Origin: CAIWHR01 sp963781285
GTDB lineage: Bacteria; Pseudomonadota; Gammaproteobacteria; Burkholderiales; Casimicrobiaceae
Reading direction: 5' to 3'
DNA: 64,000 bases
Assembly: GCA_963781285.1 (NCBI GenBank)
Contig: CAWAFI010000003.1
Span: 124,001-188,000 of the forward strand
This document shows positions 17,280 to 25,164 of this stretch, one piece after another. A program made the position numbers and the translations under genes. The number at the start of each line of letters is the position of its first letter. Position 1 is the first letter of the stretch. The notes under the pieces are model-generated. The model did not search any database, was not told where the DNA came from, and saw only the letters and a list, made by a program, of their open reading frames with translations.

Positions 17280-18554
17280 CTACGCGGCGCGGACCAGCAA
17301 CGCGGCGTTGGTGCCCGCGAATCCGCGGCACAGGATCAGCCCCACGTCGCTGCGCGGCGCCTGCGGCTGCGCTGAAACGGGCAGCCCCGCGCATTCGGGA
17401 TCGAGCCGCGACAACGTCGCGATCCCCGGCACGCAGCGTTGCCGCAGCGCCGAAAGCGCGAGCGTCGTCTCGACGATGCCCGCTGCAGCGATCAGGTGCC
17501 CGAACGACCACTTGAACGCCGTTACGGGCGGGGGCGCCGCGCCGAACACCTTGCGGATGGCCACGACCTCCGACGCATCGGACTGCCGCGTGCCGTTGCC
17601 ATGCGCGACGATCATCCCGACCTCTGCGGGTCGAAGTTCGGCGTTGGCGAGCGCCTCGGCGATCGCGCGGGCGAGCCCGTCGCCATCCTCGCGTATCGCG
17701 ACCAACCCTTGCGCCTCGCAGGCGTAGCCGCTGCCCAGCACTTCGCCCAGCACCGTGGCGTTGCGCTGGCGCGCGGACGCTTGCGTTTCCACCACGAGCG
17801 CACCCGCGCCCTCGCCGAACAGGCTGCCCTCGCGACGCGCGTCGAACGGCAGGAGCTCGCGCGACGCCAGGAGCCCGAGCCGGTGGTAGTAGAGCACCAT
17901 CTGCGGTTCGATCGGTGCGTCGTGGCCCACCGCTACGGCGCGCTCGGCCTCGCCGTTGCGCAACGCTTCGACCGCCTCGATGACGGCGAGCATGCCGCCG
18001 ACGCCGTGATTCGTGATGCAGGCGTTCGGGCCCTTCAGTCCGTGCCGGATGCCGATGTGGCCGAGAACGTTGTTCGGCAGCGTCCGCAGGAGCCACATCG
18101 GATTGACCACGTTGGGCAGCTCGCGACCGAAGGTCGGCAGATCGTCGTTGGCCGTGGTCAGCAGCGGAAAATAGTCGTACTGGCTCTGGTAGTTGCCGCC
18201 GCCCGATCCGACGTATACGCCGGTGCGGTCGCTGTAGAGCGCGGCGGCGGCCGCATCCTGCGCATCGCGGCACGCAATCAACCCCGATGCGTCGAGCGCG
18301 CGGTCCGCTGCGTAGAGCCCGAGGAGGTCGGTGCGGCGGATCAACTTGTGCAGCTTGCGGTCCTCGACCAGTGCGCGCGGATTGAAATCGGCGATCTCGC
18401 CGGCGACGCGACAGGGCCAGCCTGCCGTATCCCATTGCTGGATCGGCCCGATCGCCACGCGACCGTCGCGTGCGGCGCCGAAGATCCCGTCCGGATGCAT
18501 GCCTGTGGCGCAGACGGCGCCGGTGCCGGTCACGACGATGCGGGGCTTGGCCAC
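17280..18554 (-). CDS. ketosynthase-like protein lacking the active-site cysteine (chain-length-factor-like)
   Basis: A 424-residue FabF-fold protein. The position of the nucleophilic cysteine (TACxSG in active enzymes) reads TNHGVGG, giving Gly184, while both catalytic histidines survive (VAHGNGT, His318; KWSFGHLIAAAG, Lys348 and His353). Loss of the cysteine with retention of the fold is the hallmark of KS-beta or chain length factors in type II polyketide and aryl polyene systems; those usually have Gln, so Gly is unusual. The intact KS lies directly upstream (21-bp gap), suggesting a KS-alpha/KS-beta heterodimer. A cysteine five residues before Gly184 does not align with the nucleophile. 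Confidence 0.87.
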   Translation of the reverse strand: MAKPRIVVTGTGAVCATGMHPDGIFGAARDGRVAIGPIQQWDTAGWPCRVAGEIADFNPRALVEDRKLHKLIRRTDLLGLYAADRALDASGLIACRDAQDAAAAALYSDRTGVYVGSGGGNYQSQYDYFPLLTTANDDLPTFGRELPNVVNPMWLLRTLPNNVLGHIGIRHGLKGPNACITNHGVGGMLAVIEAVEALRNGEAERAVAVGHDAPIEPQMVLYYHRLGLLASRELLPFDARREGSLFGEGAGALVVETQASARQRNATVLGEVLGSGYACEAQGLVAIREDGDGLARAIAEALANAELRPAEVGMIVAHGNGTRQSDASEVVAIRKVFGAAPPPVTAFKWSFGHLIAAAGIVETTLALSALRQRCVPGIATLSRLDPECAGLPVSAQPQAPRSDVGLILCRGFAGTNAALLVRAA

Positions 18555-18575
18555 GATGCGCTTACCCGTGGGGCG

Positions 18576-19874
18576 TCAACGGCCACCGTCGACGGCAGCC
18601 GGATGGCGGAGCACGACGCTGCTGTTCGAGCCGCCGAAACCGAACGAGTTCGACATCGCAACGCGAATGCGCTGTCGTCGCGGCGTGCCCGTGACGAGAT
18701 TGAGGTCGCAATCCGGGTCACGCTCGACGAAGTTCGCGTTGACCGGGATCTCGTCGCGGTCGATCGCGAGCGCGCAGATGACGACCTCGACGGCCCCGGC
18801 CGCCGCGATCAGGTGCCCCATCGTGCTCTTGGTCGAGCTGACGTTGACGCGGTCGAGGTCGTCGCCAAACACGACGCGCATGGCCGCAGACTCGCTCCGG
18901 TCGTTCATCGGCGTCGACGTTCCGTGCGCGTTGAGATAGTCGACATCGGTGGTTGCCGCGCCGGCATCGGCAAGCGCCGCGCGCATCGCCTGGATCGGCC
19001 CGTCGCCATCGGGGGGTGAGTCGGTGATCCGGTAGCTCGACAACGAATTGCCGTCGCCCGCGAGCTCGGCATAGATCCGTGCCCCGCGCCGCCGCGCCGC
19101 CTCCCATTCCTCGAGCACGACGAAACCGGCGCCTTCGCCTAGCAGAAAGCCGTTGCGCGTCGCGTCGAACGGGCGGCTCGCGCGTTGCGGCGTTGCGTTG
19201 TCCGGCGACAGCGCCGAAAGGAGGCAGAACCCCGCGAGACCTACTGGACTCACCATCGAGTCGAACCCGCCCGCAAGCACGCGATCGGCGGCACCGCGCC
19301 GGATCACTTTGAGCGCGGTCCCGATGGCCTGCCCTCCCGACGCGCACGCCGTATGCACCGACGTGGCGTAGCCCTCGATGCCATAGCGGCGCGTCAACAG
19401 CGCAATGCCTGCGGTGGCCTGGCTGCGGCAGAACACCAGCGGATCGTTGGCGGCGGCGTCGGTAAGCAGCCGCATTGCATCGAGCTCGCCGGCGGCACCG
19501 CTGTGGTCGTGCGTCGCGACCAGGTCAACGAATTCTGACGTCATCATTCCCGCGCCCACGGCACAGCCCCAGCGCGTCGCCGTGTCCGCAGTCGGCCTGA
19601 TCCCCGCATCGACGAATGCCTGTTCGGCTGCGGCCAGCGCGAACCGGTGCGGACGTGTGGTGAGCTTGACGAGCTTGCGATCGCCGATCGCATCGTCACC
19701 GAAATTCTTGACCTCCGCCGCGATGTGCACGGAAAAGCCGCTCGCGTCGAACAGGCTGATCTCGTGGCCGCCGCTCCGGCCCGCGAGCAGCGCATCCCAG
19801 GTCGATGCGACGTCGTTACCGACCGGCGTGACGAGGCCGATGCCCGTGATCGCGACACGTCGGCGTTCGGTCAT
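18576..19874 (-). CDS. beta-ketoacyl-ACP synthase II (FabF-like, KS-alpha)
   Basis: The 432-residue condensing enzyme has the full Cys-His-His triad: HTACASG (Cys177), LNAHGTSTP (His317) and KSTMGHLIAAAG (Lys349, His354). It elongates ACP-bound chains by decarboxylative Claisen condensation with malonyl-ACP. ATG 19874 (MTERRRVAITGIG) overlaps the dehydratase stop by 4 bp. Directly downstream is a KS-like partner without the cysteine. Since a housekeeping fabF is expected next to fabD/fabG/acpP elsewhere, this copy is probably specialised for the locus product. Confidence 0.92.
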   Translation of the reverse strand: MTERRRVAITGIGLVTPVGNDVASTWDALLAGRSGGHEISLFDASGFSVHIAAEVKNFGDDAIGDRKLVKLTTRPHRFALAAAEQAFVDAGIRPTADTATRWGCAVGAGMMTSEFVDLVATHDHSGAAGELDAMRLLTDAAANDPLVFCRSQATAGIALLTRRYGIEGYATSVHTACASGGQAIGTALKVIRRGAADRVLAGGFDSMVSPVGLAGFCLLSALSPDNATPQRASRPFDATRNGFLLGEGAGFVVLEEWEAARRRGARIYAELAGDGNSLSSYRITDSPPDGDGPIQAMRAALADAGAATTDVDYLNAHGTSTPMNDRSESAAMRVVFGDDLDRVNVSSTKSTMGHLIAAAGAVEVVICALAIDRDEIPVNANFVERDPDCDLNLVTGTPRRQRIRVAMSNSFGFGGSNSSVVLRHPAAVDGGR

Positions 19875-20716
19875 TGCAGCAATCCTTGCAGTCCGATTTC
19901 CACGCGCGAGGTAGCCACCACCTTGCCGTCGGCGCGCGCCGACAGCGTGCCGACGGCCGTGCCGGCGACCGGTGCCGCCAGCTCCGCAACGATTTCCAGC
20001 ACCTGTCCCGGCGGCGTGAACGAGCGCACCTTGACGTTCGTCATGCGCAGTGGCGCGAGCGTCGTTCCGGCCGGCCAATGGGGCCCTGCCCCGGCAAGCG
20101 AAAGCGCGAGCCGGATCTGCTCGTTCAACAGCAGCGTCGCGGGGAACACCGGGCGCCGCGGGAAATGGTCGTTGAAAAACGGTGCCGCCGCGGGCACATA
20201 CAGCAGCGCCGTGGCCGCTTCACCCACGTCGGTGTGCTGCGGCACAACGCGTGGGGCTTCGACGCCCCGAAAATGCCCCGGCACGGCCCCCTTCCCGCGC
20301 AGCAAATCGAACCGCGCGGAGAGCGCCTCGGGCGCGTCGAACTCGGCGACAGGAAGCATCGGACCAAGGCAGTCGTTGAGCTCGATCACGCGTATTCCCG
20401 CGACCTCCGCCCAACCGTGGTAGGCGAGCACCTCGTCGTCGCAGCTGTCGATCTCGACCGCGAGATCGAGCGCGTCGCCGGGGACAACGTCGCGCAGGAA
20501 CCGGGTCTCGTGGGCGAGCGCCGCGACCGGGCGCCGGCGAAACGCAAGCTGCGCCATCGCAACCCAGGCGCCGAGTTGCCCGACGGCCTCGGCGACCAGA
20601 CACGGCGAGAACGTCGCGAGGCCGGCGGGCACGGCGTACCGGCCACGTGCTCGCACACCCGGAGTGAGTTCCGTGATGCGATCGACGAACGAGAACGCCG
20701 CGAAGTGATCATCCAT
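19871..20716 (-). CDS. double-hotdog 3-hydroxyacyl-ACP dehydratase
   Basis: This 281-residue protein is two fused FabA/FabZ hotdog units. Unit 1 (about 1-125) keeps the acidic residue of the helix (SPCLVAEAVGQ, Glu43) but has no histidine at the FPGHP-like position. Unit 2 (about 150-281) keeps the histidine in FNDHFPRRPVFP (His184). In hotdog dehydratases the histidine and the acid come from opposite faces of a dimer, so one composite site is expected. I start at ATG 20716 (MDDHFAAFSF); a GTG at 20743 directly after the ACP stop is an alternative. The enzyme supplies the dehydration step of the chain cycle. Confidence 0.82.
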   Translation of the reverse strand: MDDHFAAFSFVDRITELTPGVRARGRYAVPAGLATFSPCLVAEAVGQLGAWVAMAQLAFRRRPVAALAHETRFLRDVVPGDALDLAVEIDSCDDEVLAYHGWAEVAGIRVIELNDCLGPMLPVAEFDAPEALSARFDLLRGKGAVPGHFRGVEAPRVVPQHTDVGEAATALLYVPAAAPFFNDHFPRRPVFPATLLLNEQIRLALSLAGAGPHWPAGTTLAPLRMTNVKVRSFTPPGQVLEIVAELAAPVAGTAVGTLSARADGKVVATSRVEIGLQGLLQ

Positions 20717-20744
20717 GCCCGAACCGCCGCGCGAGCCGACCACC

Positions 20745-21173
20745 TCAGCCGGCCGCCGCGGCTTCGCGCTGCGCCGCGATCACGAGCTTGCAGAACGTCT
20801 CGGGGGTGAACAGCCGGGGAATGTCCTTGACTTTCATCGGCGCCCGAAAGCGCTCGGCCGGCACCTCGGACAGGTACGCTTTCAGCTGCGCGAGGCCGAC
20901 GTCGGTCACGAGGCCTTTCTGCTCGAACTCCGCCTCGGAGAGCGTGCCGCGCGCGTTCTCGACGATCTTCCCGCGCGGGATCTTGATCTTGAACGCCCGC
21001 TCGAGGCGGAACACCATGTCGAGGAAATCGATCGACTCCGCGCCAAGATCCTCGATCAGCGAGGCGTCGGGTTTGACCTCGGCGAGGTCGCAGCCGAGCG
21101 CGTCGGCCATGGTCTTGGCCACGGTCGGGAAGACCGCGTTGATTTCTTCCTTGCTTATTTCCGTTTGCGCCAT
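20745..21173 (-). CDS. acyl carrier protein with C-terminal extension
   Basis: The 142-residue protein has an ACP fold: the N-terminal helix (INAVFPTVAKTMADAL), the attachment motif DLGAESIDFLD with Ser47 as the phosphopantetheine site, and FRLERAFKIKIPRG. It is much longer than a housekeeping ACP (about 80). The extra segment (about residues 70-120) lies between helix II and the terminal PETFCKLV helix. ATG 21173 follows the ketoreductase stop by 5 bp. It is presumably the dedicated carrier for this locus and the substrate of the AcpS half of the 16001-17266 fusion. Confidence 0.9.
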   Translation of the reverse strand: MAQTEISKEEINAVFPTVAKTMADALGCDLAEVKPDASLIEDLGAESIDFLDMVFRLERAFKIKIPRGKIVENARGTLSEAEFEQKGLVTDVGLAQLKAYLSEVPAERFRAPMKVKDIPRLFTPETFCKLVIAAQREAAAAG

Positions 21174-21178
21174 GCTTG

Positions 21179-21937
21179 TCACTCCATCTTGAATCCGCCA
21201 TCGACCGCGAACACCTGCCCGGTCACGTAGTTTGCATACGCCGAGACGAGAAACCATACCGCGTGGGCAACTTCCTCTGCCGTGCCGTACCGCTTGAGAA
21301 GAATGCGCGACATCACCTCATCGCCCGCCATGTCGCGAACCGCGGCCGACATCTCGGTCTCGATCACGCCGGGCGCCACACAGTTCACGTTGATCCTGCG
21401 CGGCGCCAGCTCGACCGCGAGCGCGCGCGTGAATGCGTTGATCGCCCCCTTGCTCGCCGCGTAATTGGTCTGGCCGCGCCCGCCCTTTTCTCCGGCGACC
21501 GAGCTCACGTTGACGATCCGTCCTGCGCGCCGTGAAATCATGTGCGGCGCGACGGCGCGCGTGACGTTGAAGACGCCGGTAACGTTGGTGTCGAGCACGG
21601 CGGCGACGTCATCGTCATCGAAGGCGGCAAGCGGGTTGTCGCGGATCACCCCGGCATTGTTGACAAGAATGTCGATGCGACCGCAGCGCTCGGCGACATG
21701 CTCGACCGCTGCTGCGCACGCTTGCGAGTCGCGGACGTCCACCTGCTCCGCGCTGATCTTCGTACCCGCGCCACGGCCGGCCGCGACGACTGCGGCGGCA
21801 GCCGCCGCGTTGCCGCGAAAGAAGAACGTGACGTCGGCGCCCTCGGCGGCGAGGAGCTCGACGATCGCGCGGCCGATGCCGCGGCTGCCGCCGGTCACGA
21901 TCGCGACCTTGCCCGCGATGCCGGGATCGAGTTTCAT
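21179..21937 (-). CDS. 3-oxoacyl-ACP reductase (FabG-like SDR)
   Basis: The 252-residue short-chain dehydrogenase has the NADPH motif TGGSRGIG, the NNAG motif and the catalytic Ser-Tyr-Lys set (VSSVAG, then YAASKGA), and ends with the usual VDGGFKME. FabG-type enzymes reduce 3-ketoacyl-ACP. It lies between the enoyl reductase-like gene (7 bp upstream) and the ACP gene (5 bp downstream), so it is the ketoreductase of the locus. Start ATG 21937 (MKLDPGIAGKVAIVTGG). Confidence 0.92.
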   Translation of the reverse strand: MKLDPGIAGKVAIVTGGSRGIGRAIVELLAAEGADVTFFFRGNAAAAAAVVAAGRGAGTKISAEQVDVRDSQACAAAVEHVAERCGRIDILVNNAGVIRDNPLAAFDDDDVAAVLDTNVTGVFNVTRAVAPHMISRRAGRIVNVSSVAGEKGGRGQTNYAASKGAINAFTRALAVELAPRRINVNCVAPGVIETEMSAAVRDMAGDEVMSRILLKRYGTAEEVAHAVWFLVSAYANYVTGQVFAVDGGFKME

Positions 21938-21944
21938 GTACGGG

Positions 21945-22701
21945 TCAGCCCGAGATCGCAAAGCCGCCGTCGACGATCAGCGTGTGCCCGTTGATCATCG
22001 CGGCTTCGGGAAGGCAGAGAAGGTAGACCGCGCCGGCGACATCCTCCGGGGTCAGCACCGGGCCGGCCGGCGTGCGGCGGGCGTAGTCCGCGAGCAATTC
22101 GTCGCGGTTGGGAAAATAGGCGAGGGCATCGGTATCCACGACGCCGGCGCTGACGACATTGACGCGGATCCCGCGCGGCCCGAGTTCCTGCGCGAGCGCG
22201 CGCGCGAGCGCCTCGAGCGCCGCCTTCGATGCGCCGATGAAGCCGTATCCGGGCATCGCTCGCGACGCGCCGAGGCTGGAGAGCGCGATGATGCGTCCAC
22301 CGACCGGCATCAGATCGAGGCTGCGCTGGGCGAGCAGGTTCAATGCGAGCGCGTTGGTTTCTAGGCACCACCGCCAATGCTTCAGCGTCATTTCCGTCGC
22401 CGGCTTCAGCACGCCCGACGCGGCGTTGCTCACCACGAATGTCGACGCGGTCGAAGTGCTTGCGGAACTCGCCGAACAGCTCGTCGACGCTGTCCGGAAC
22501 CCCGACGCTCGCCTGAATCGGCACGGCGCGCCGCCCCAACGCGCGGATCTCGGCGCAAAGCGCCGCCGCTTCGTCGGCGCTGTTGTAGTAGTTGGCAGCG
22601 ACGTCGGATCCTTCCGCCGCGAGCTTCAACGCGATCGCGCGGCCGATCCCGCGCGCCGCGCCGGTGACGAGCGCGACTTTTCCGGTCAAGGCGCCTGACA
22701 T
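21945..22701 (-). pseudogene. FabL-like enoyl-ACP reductase, frameshifted
   Basis: The N-terminal part (from ATG 22701, MSGALTGKVALVTGAARGIG) and the C-terminal part (SNAASGVLKPATEM to VDGGFAISG) are in different frames. They meet near 22436-22442. Deleting one base there gives FDRVDIVVSNAAS, which aligns without gaps to FabL-type enoyl reductases (FVNNAASGVLRP, DTDALxxFPNR). The span is 757 bp, one base more than a multiple of three. Both halves keep strong conservation, so this is either a recent mutation or an assembly error. If intact it would give the locus a full reductive cycle and saturated chains. It opens the KR-ACP-DH-KS run, 7 bp before fabG. Confidence 0.82.
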
Positions 22702-22775
22702 CGTGAGGGTCCCAGCTTCGCTTCGAGGATGGGCCCGCCGCCACGGCGGGCAAAACTGCTATTTTAACCCGTGCG

Positions 22776-23846
22776 TCACCGTGGACCTACCGCGGCCGCG
22801 CGTGCGCGGATGAGCCGCTGCGCCTCGAGCGCCCAGTGCCTCTTGATGCTGTGCCAGACCCCGGCGGCGAAAAGGAAGTTGGCCGTGTCGCGTCCCGGCC
22901 CGGCTGACTCTTCCCTTTCATCCGCGGGATCGAAGGCATTGATCCAATCCCGCATTTCCGCTGTTTCGGCGAGACCGGCGGTAATCGGCACCAGCACGTG
23001 CGAATACCCGGCCGGGAGCGTCACGTTGCGGACGACCGCCTTGCCGTTGGCGTGAAAGGTCTTCAATTCCTCGAGCCAGGGTCCATCCCATGCGAACAGG
23101 TCGAGCGCGATCCGATAGCCGGTGAATTCGGCGACCGTGTCCGGAATCGTGCGGACCCGGCCGAGAACGTTCCAGTGATTCGGCAGCGCCAACGCCCAGC
23201 CGCCGGTGCCGACGACCGCGACGTAGGAAACCGAGACGCCGACGACCGGCCGCACGCGTCCGGTCAGCGGGTCGACGATGGTCGTCGGCGCATCGGGCAC
23301 CTCCGTGTACGGATCGATCGCGTGTAGCTCGTCGCCGAACGCGCCGGCGAGCTCGTGCAGGACTTTTACGGCCTGGATGCCTCCCTGGCTGTGGCCGACC
23401 ATCATCGGGCGCACGCCTTCGTGCTCGTAGTACCAGGCGATGAGCCCCGCGACCACCGTACTGCTTTCGTACGGGCTCAGCGACCAGCTGCCGTCCCGCG
23501 GATCCCGGATCTTTTCCTCGGGATACCCCATCCCCGTCAGGAATCGACCGAACGACTCCATCGCCAGATACACCGGGAAAACCCCGCCGTGCAGGAGCAC
23601 GATCCGCGGCGCGGGACCCTTGGCCAGCGTGTTTCGCACGTCGTCGTCGCTGATCCGCTCGGGATCGAGGGCGAGGATCCGCGCATCGAGTGCGGGATTG
23701 TGCGGCAGCGCACGCAGCACGGCGCCGGGCGCGGGCGGCGTGGACGCAGCCTCCGACGCGACAGGTGGACGGGTCGCACAGCCGCTGCCACCGGCCGCGA
23801 CGGCTGCCGCTAGCAGCAGGGCGAGGCTTGTCTGATGCCATTTCAT
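22776..23846 (-). CDS. alpha/beta-hydrolase-like lipoprotein (paralogue 1)
   Basis: The 356-residue protein has a lipoprotein signal (hydrophobic stretch ending GGSGC, Cys23), so it is probably anchored to a membrane facing the periplasm. It has a lipase-type nucleophile elbow, GHSQGG, after a PMMV strand. It is clearly paralogous to 25165-26244: both contain LDPERIS, GMGYPEE/AMGYPEE, a SSTV block, GHSQGG and an ending WHSIKRHW/WHSVKKHW followed by LEAQRL. Substrate unknown; cleavage or transfer of an acyl ester fits the neighbourhood. ATG 23846 overlaps the acyltransferase stop by 4 bp. It may release or transfer the acyl chain made by the adjacent synthase genes, which is inference. Confidence 0.78.
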   Translation of the reverse strand: MKWHQTSLALLLAAAVAAGGSGCATRPPVASEAASTPPAPGAVLRALPHNPALDARILALDPERISDDDVRNTLAKGPAPRIVLLHGGVFPVYLAMESFGRFLTGMGYPEEKIRDPRDGSWSLSPYESSTVVAGLIAWYYEHEGVRPMMVGHSQGGIQAVKVLHELAGAFGDELHAIDPYTEVPDAPTTIVDPLTGRVRPVVGVSVSYVAVVGTGGWALALPNHWNVLGRVRTIPDTVAEFTGYRIALDLFAWDGPWLEELKTFHANGKAVVRNVTLPAGYSHVLVPITAGLAETAEMRDWINAFDPADEREESAGPGRDTANFLFAAGVWHSIKRHWALEAQRLIRARAAAVGPR

Positions 23847-25138
23847 GCGTGGAGGTTCGCGATGCGGTGCACAATATCGGCGCCCATTCTAGCGATGTCG
23901 GCCCGCGTATACGCGGCCGTCCGGTACGAGAACCCGAGGAGGAGCGCCTTTTCGGCGGTTGTGACGGCGACGACCAGTGGCGCGAGTGGCCCCGTGGGAG
24001 AGGCCCGCAGATATTCGGGTGCCGACGTCGCCGCGCCCCCCTCGCTCCACAATCGATCGACGTCGAGCGGCGAGATCCCGACCGAGACGGGATAACTCTT
24101 GGCATGGAGGCGGGAACGACGCTCCGGCGACAGGAAACGCCACATCACGCCGCTGCCGGCGATCCCGAGCAGCGTTTGCAGATACAGCTTCTCTTGCCTG
24201 ATCCGGGCCGTCTCGGTGTGGATATCCAGGGCAAGCTGCCGCAACGGTATGCCGATTGGGACCGGGTGGGAAATGCGGAACGAGGCGAGGAACGGGCCGA
24301 ACGTCGCCGTTGCGGCGAGCGCGAAGTCGCGGTGGATGTCGACGATCGACGCTACCGAGAGCTCGCGGCGGCGCTCCGCATGGCGCGCTTCGCCGGCGAC
24401 CGGTGCCTGCGCCTCCAGCAGCGTCGCCATCAGGAGATCGTTGCGCGTGACACCCCAGGCCTTTGCAACACCTGCGAGCGCCGCGTGCCCCGCGACATCG
24501 ACGCGGAACGACGCGAACCCGTTGTGTGGATCCGTTCCGCGCGGGTAGCGCGGCCGCAGCGATCGTCGGCAGCTTGCGGCCATCGTGCGTATCGCGGGCA
24601 ACCCACGCAGTATCGCAACGGCGTTGCGCAGGAACAGGCGCCCGTAGGTCGGGGGATAGAGATCGAGGGTTTGCGCCGCCATCGTCCCCGGTTCGCCGGC
24701 ATGGCGATCGACGATGCACTTCAGCAGGCGGACGATCGAATCGCCGCCCGCGATCACGTGGTCGTAGGCGAGGCCGAGATGAAACGACGCGCCCGATGGA
24801 AGCGCGAAGAACCGAAACGGGTCGAAGCGGCCTTCGCGCGGGAACGGCGCGTTGAGCTCGCGCTCGACTTCGGTTTCCAGCGCGCCTGCCGGCTCCGACC
24901 CGCCGGTGACGATACGCAGTACTGCGTGCGGCACTCCGCCCGTGTACTCGAAACGCCGACGCGCGGCATCGAGAGCGAATCCGGTCAGGCCGTGCGCTGC
25001 CAGGACCGCGTCGATATCGCGTTCAAGCCGGGCGCTGTCGAGCGGACCTTCGACGCGTACGACGTGCACGGCGTTGTACGGATGGAGATCGCGCCAGCGC
25101 AGCATCGTCGCCTGGAACAGGTTGAGCTTGCCTTTCAT
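23843..25138 (-). CDS. condensation-domain-like acyltransferase with altered HHxxxDG motif
   Basis: The 431-residue protein resembles the condensation/wax-synthase/PapA superfamily: an N-terminal LHPYNAVHVVRVEGPLD, a central catalytic segment and a late VDIHRDF...FGPFL block. At the HHxxxDG position it reads DHVIAGG (residues 126-132): the second, catalytic histidine remains (His127), the first is Asp and the motif Asp is Gly, with an Asp at 133. Such enzymes join acyl chains from carrier proteins or CoA to alcohols or amines. It is flanked by the two hydrolase paralogues. ATG 25138 is chosen; the longer upstream frame overlaps the neighbouring gene. Activity is uncertain because of the motif changes. 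Confidence 0.65.
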   Translation of the reverse strand: MKGKLNLFQATMLRWRDLHPYNAVHVVRVEGPLDSARLERDIDAVLAAHGLTGFALDAARRRFEYTGGVPHAVLRIVTGGSEPAGALETEVERELNAPFPREGRFDPFRFFALPSGASFHLGLAYDHVIAGGDSIVRLLKCIVDRHAGEPGTMAAQTLDLYPPTYGRLFLRNAVAILRGLPAIRTMAASCRRSLRPRYPRGTDPHNGFASFRVDVAGHAALAGVAKAWGVTRNDLLMATLLEAQAPVAGEARHAERRRELSVASIVDIHRDFALAATATFGPFLASFRISHPVPIGIPLRQLALDIHTETARIRQEKLYLQTLLGIAGSGVMWRFLSPERRSRLHAKSYPVSVGISPLDVDRLWSEGGAATSAPEYLRASPTGPLAPLVVAVTTAEKALLLGFSYRTAAYTRADIARMGADIVHRIANLHA

Positions 25139-25164
25139 GTCCGAAGGCGACCCGGCACGGACTC

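Noticed and set aside
14993..22701. Assignment of the locus as an aryl polyene cluster
   Set aside because: KS/KS-beta, DH, KR, ACP and acyltransferase fit, but the aromatic ammonia-lyase and ligase are missing and a FabL-like enoyl reductase is present.
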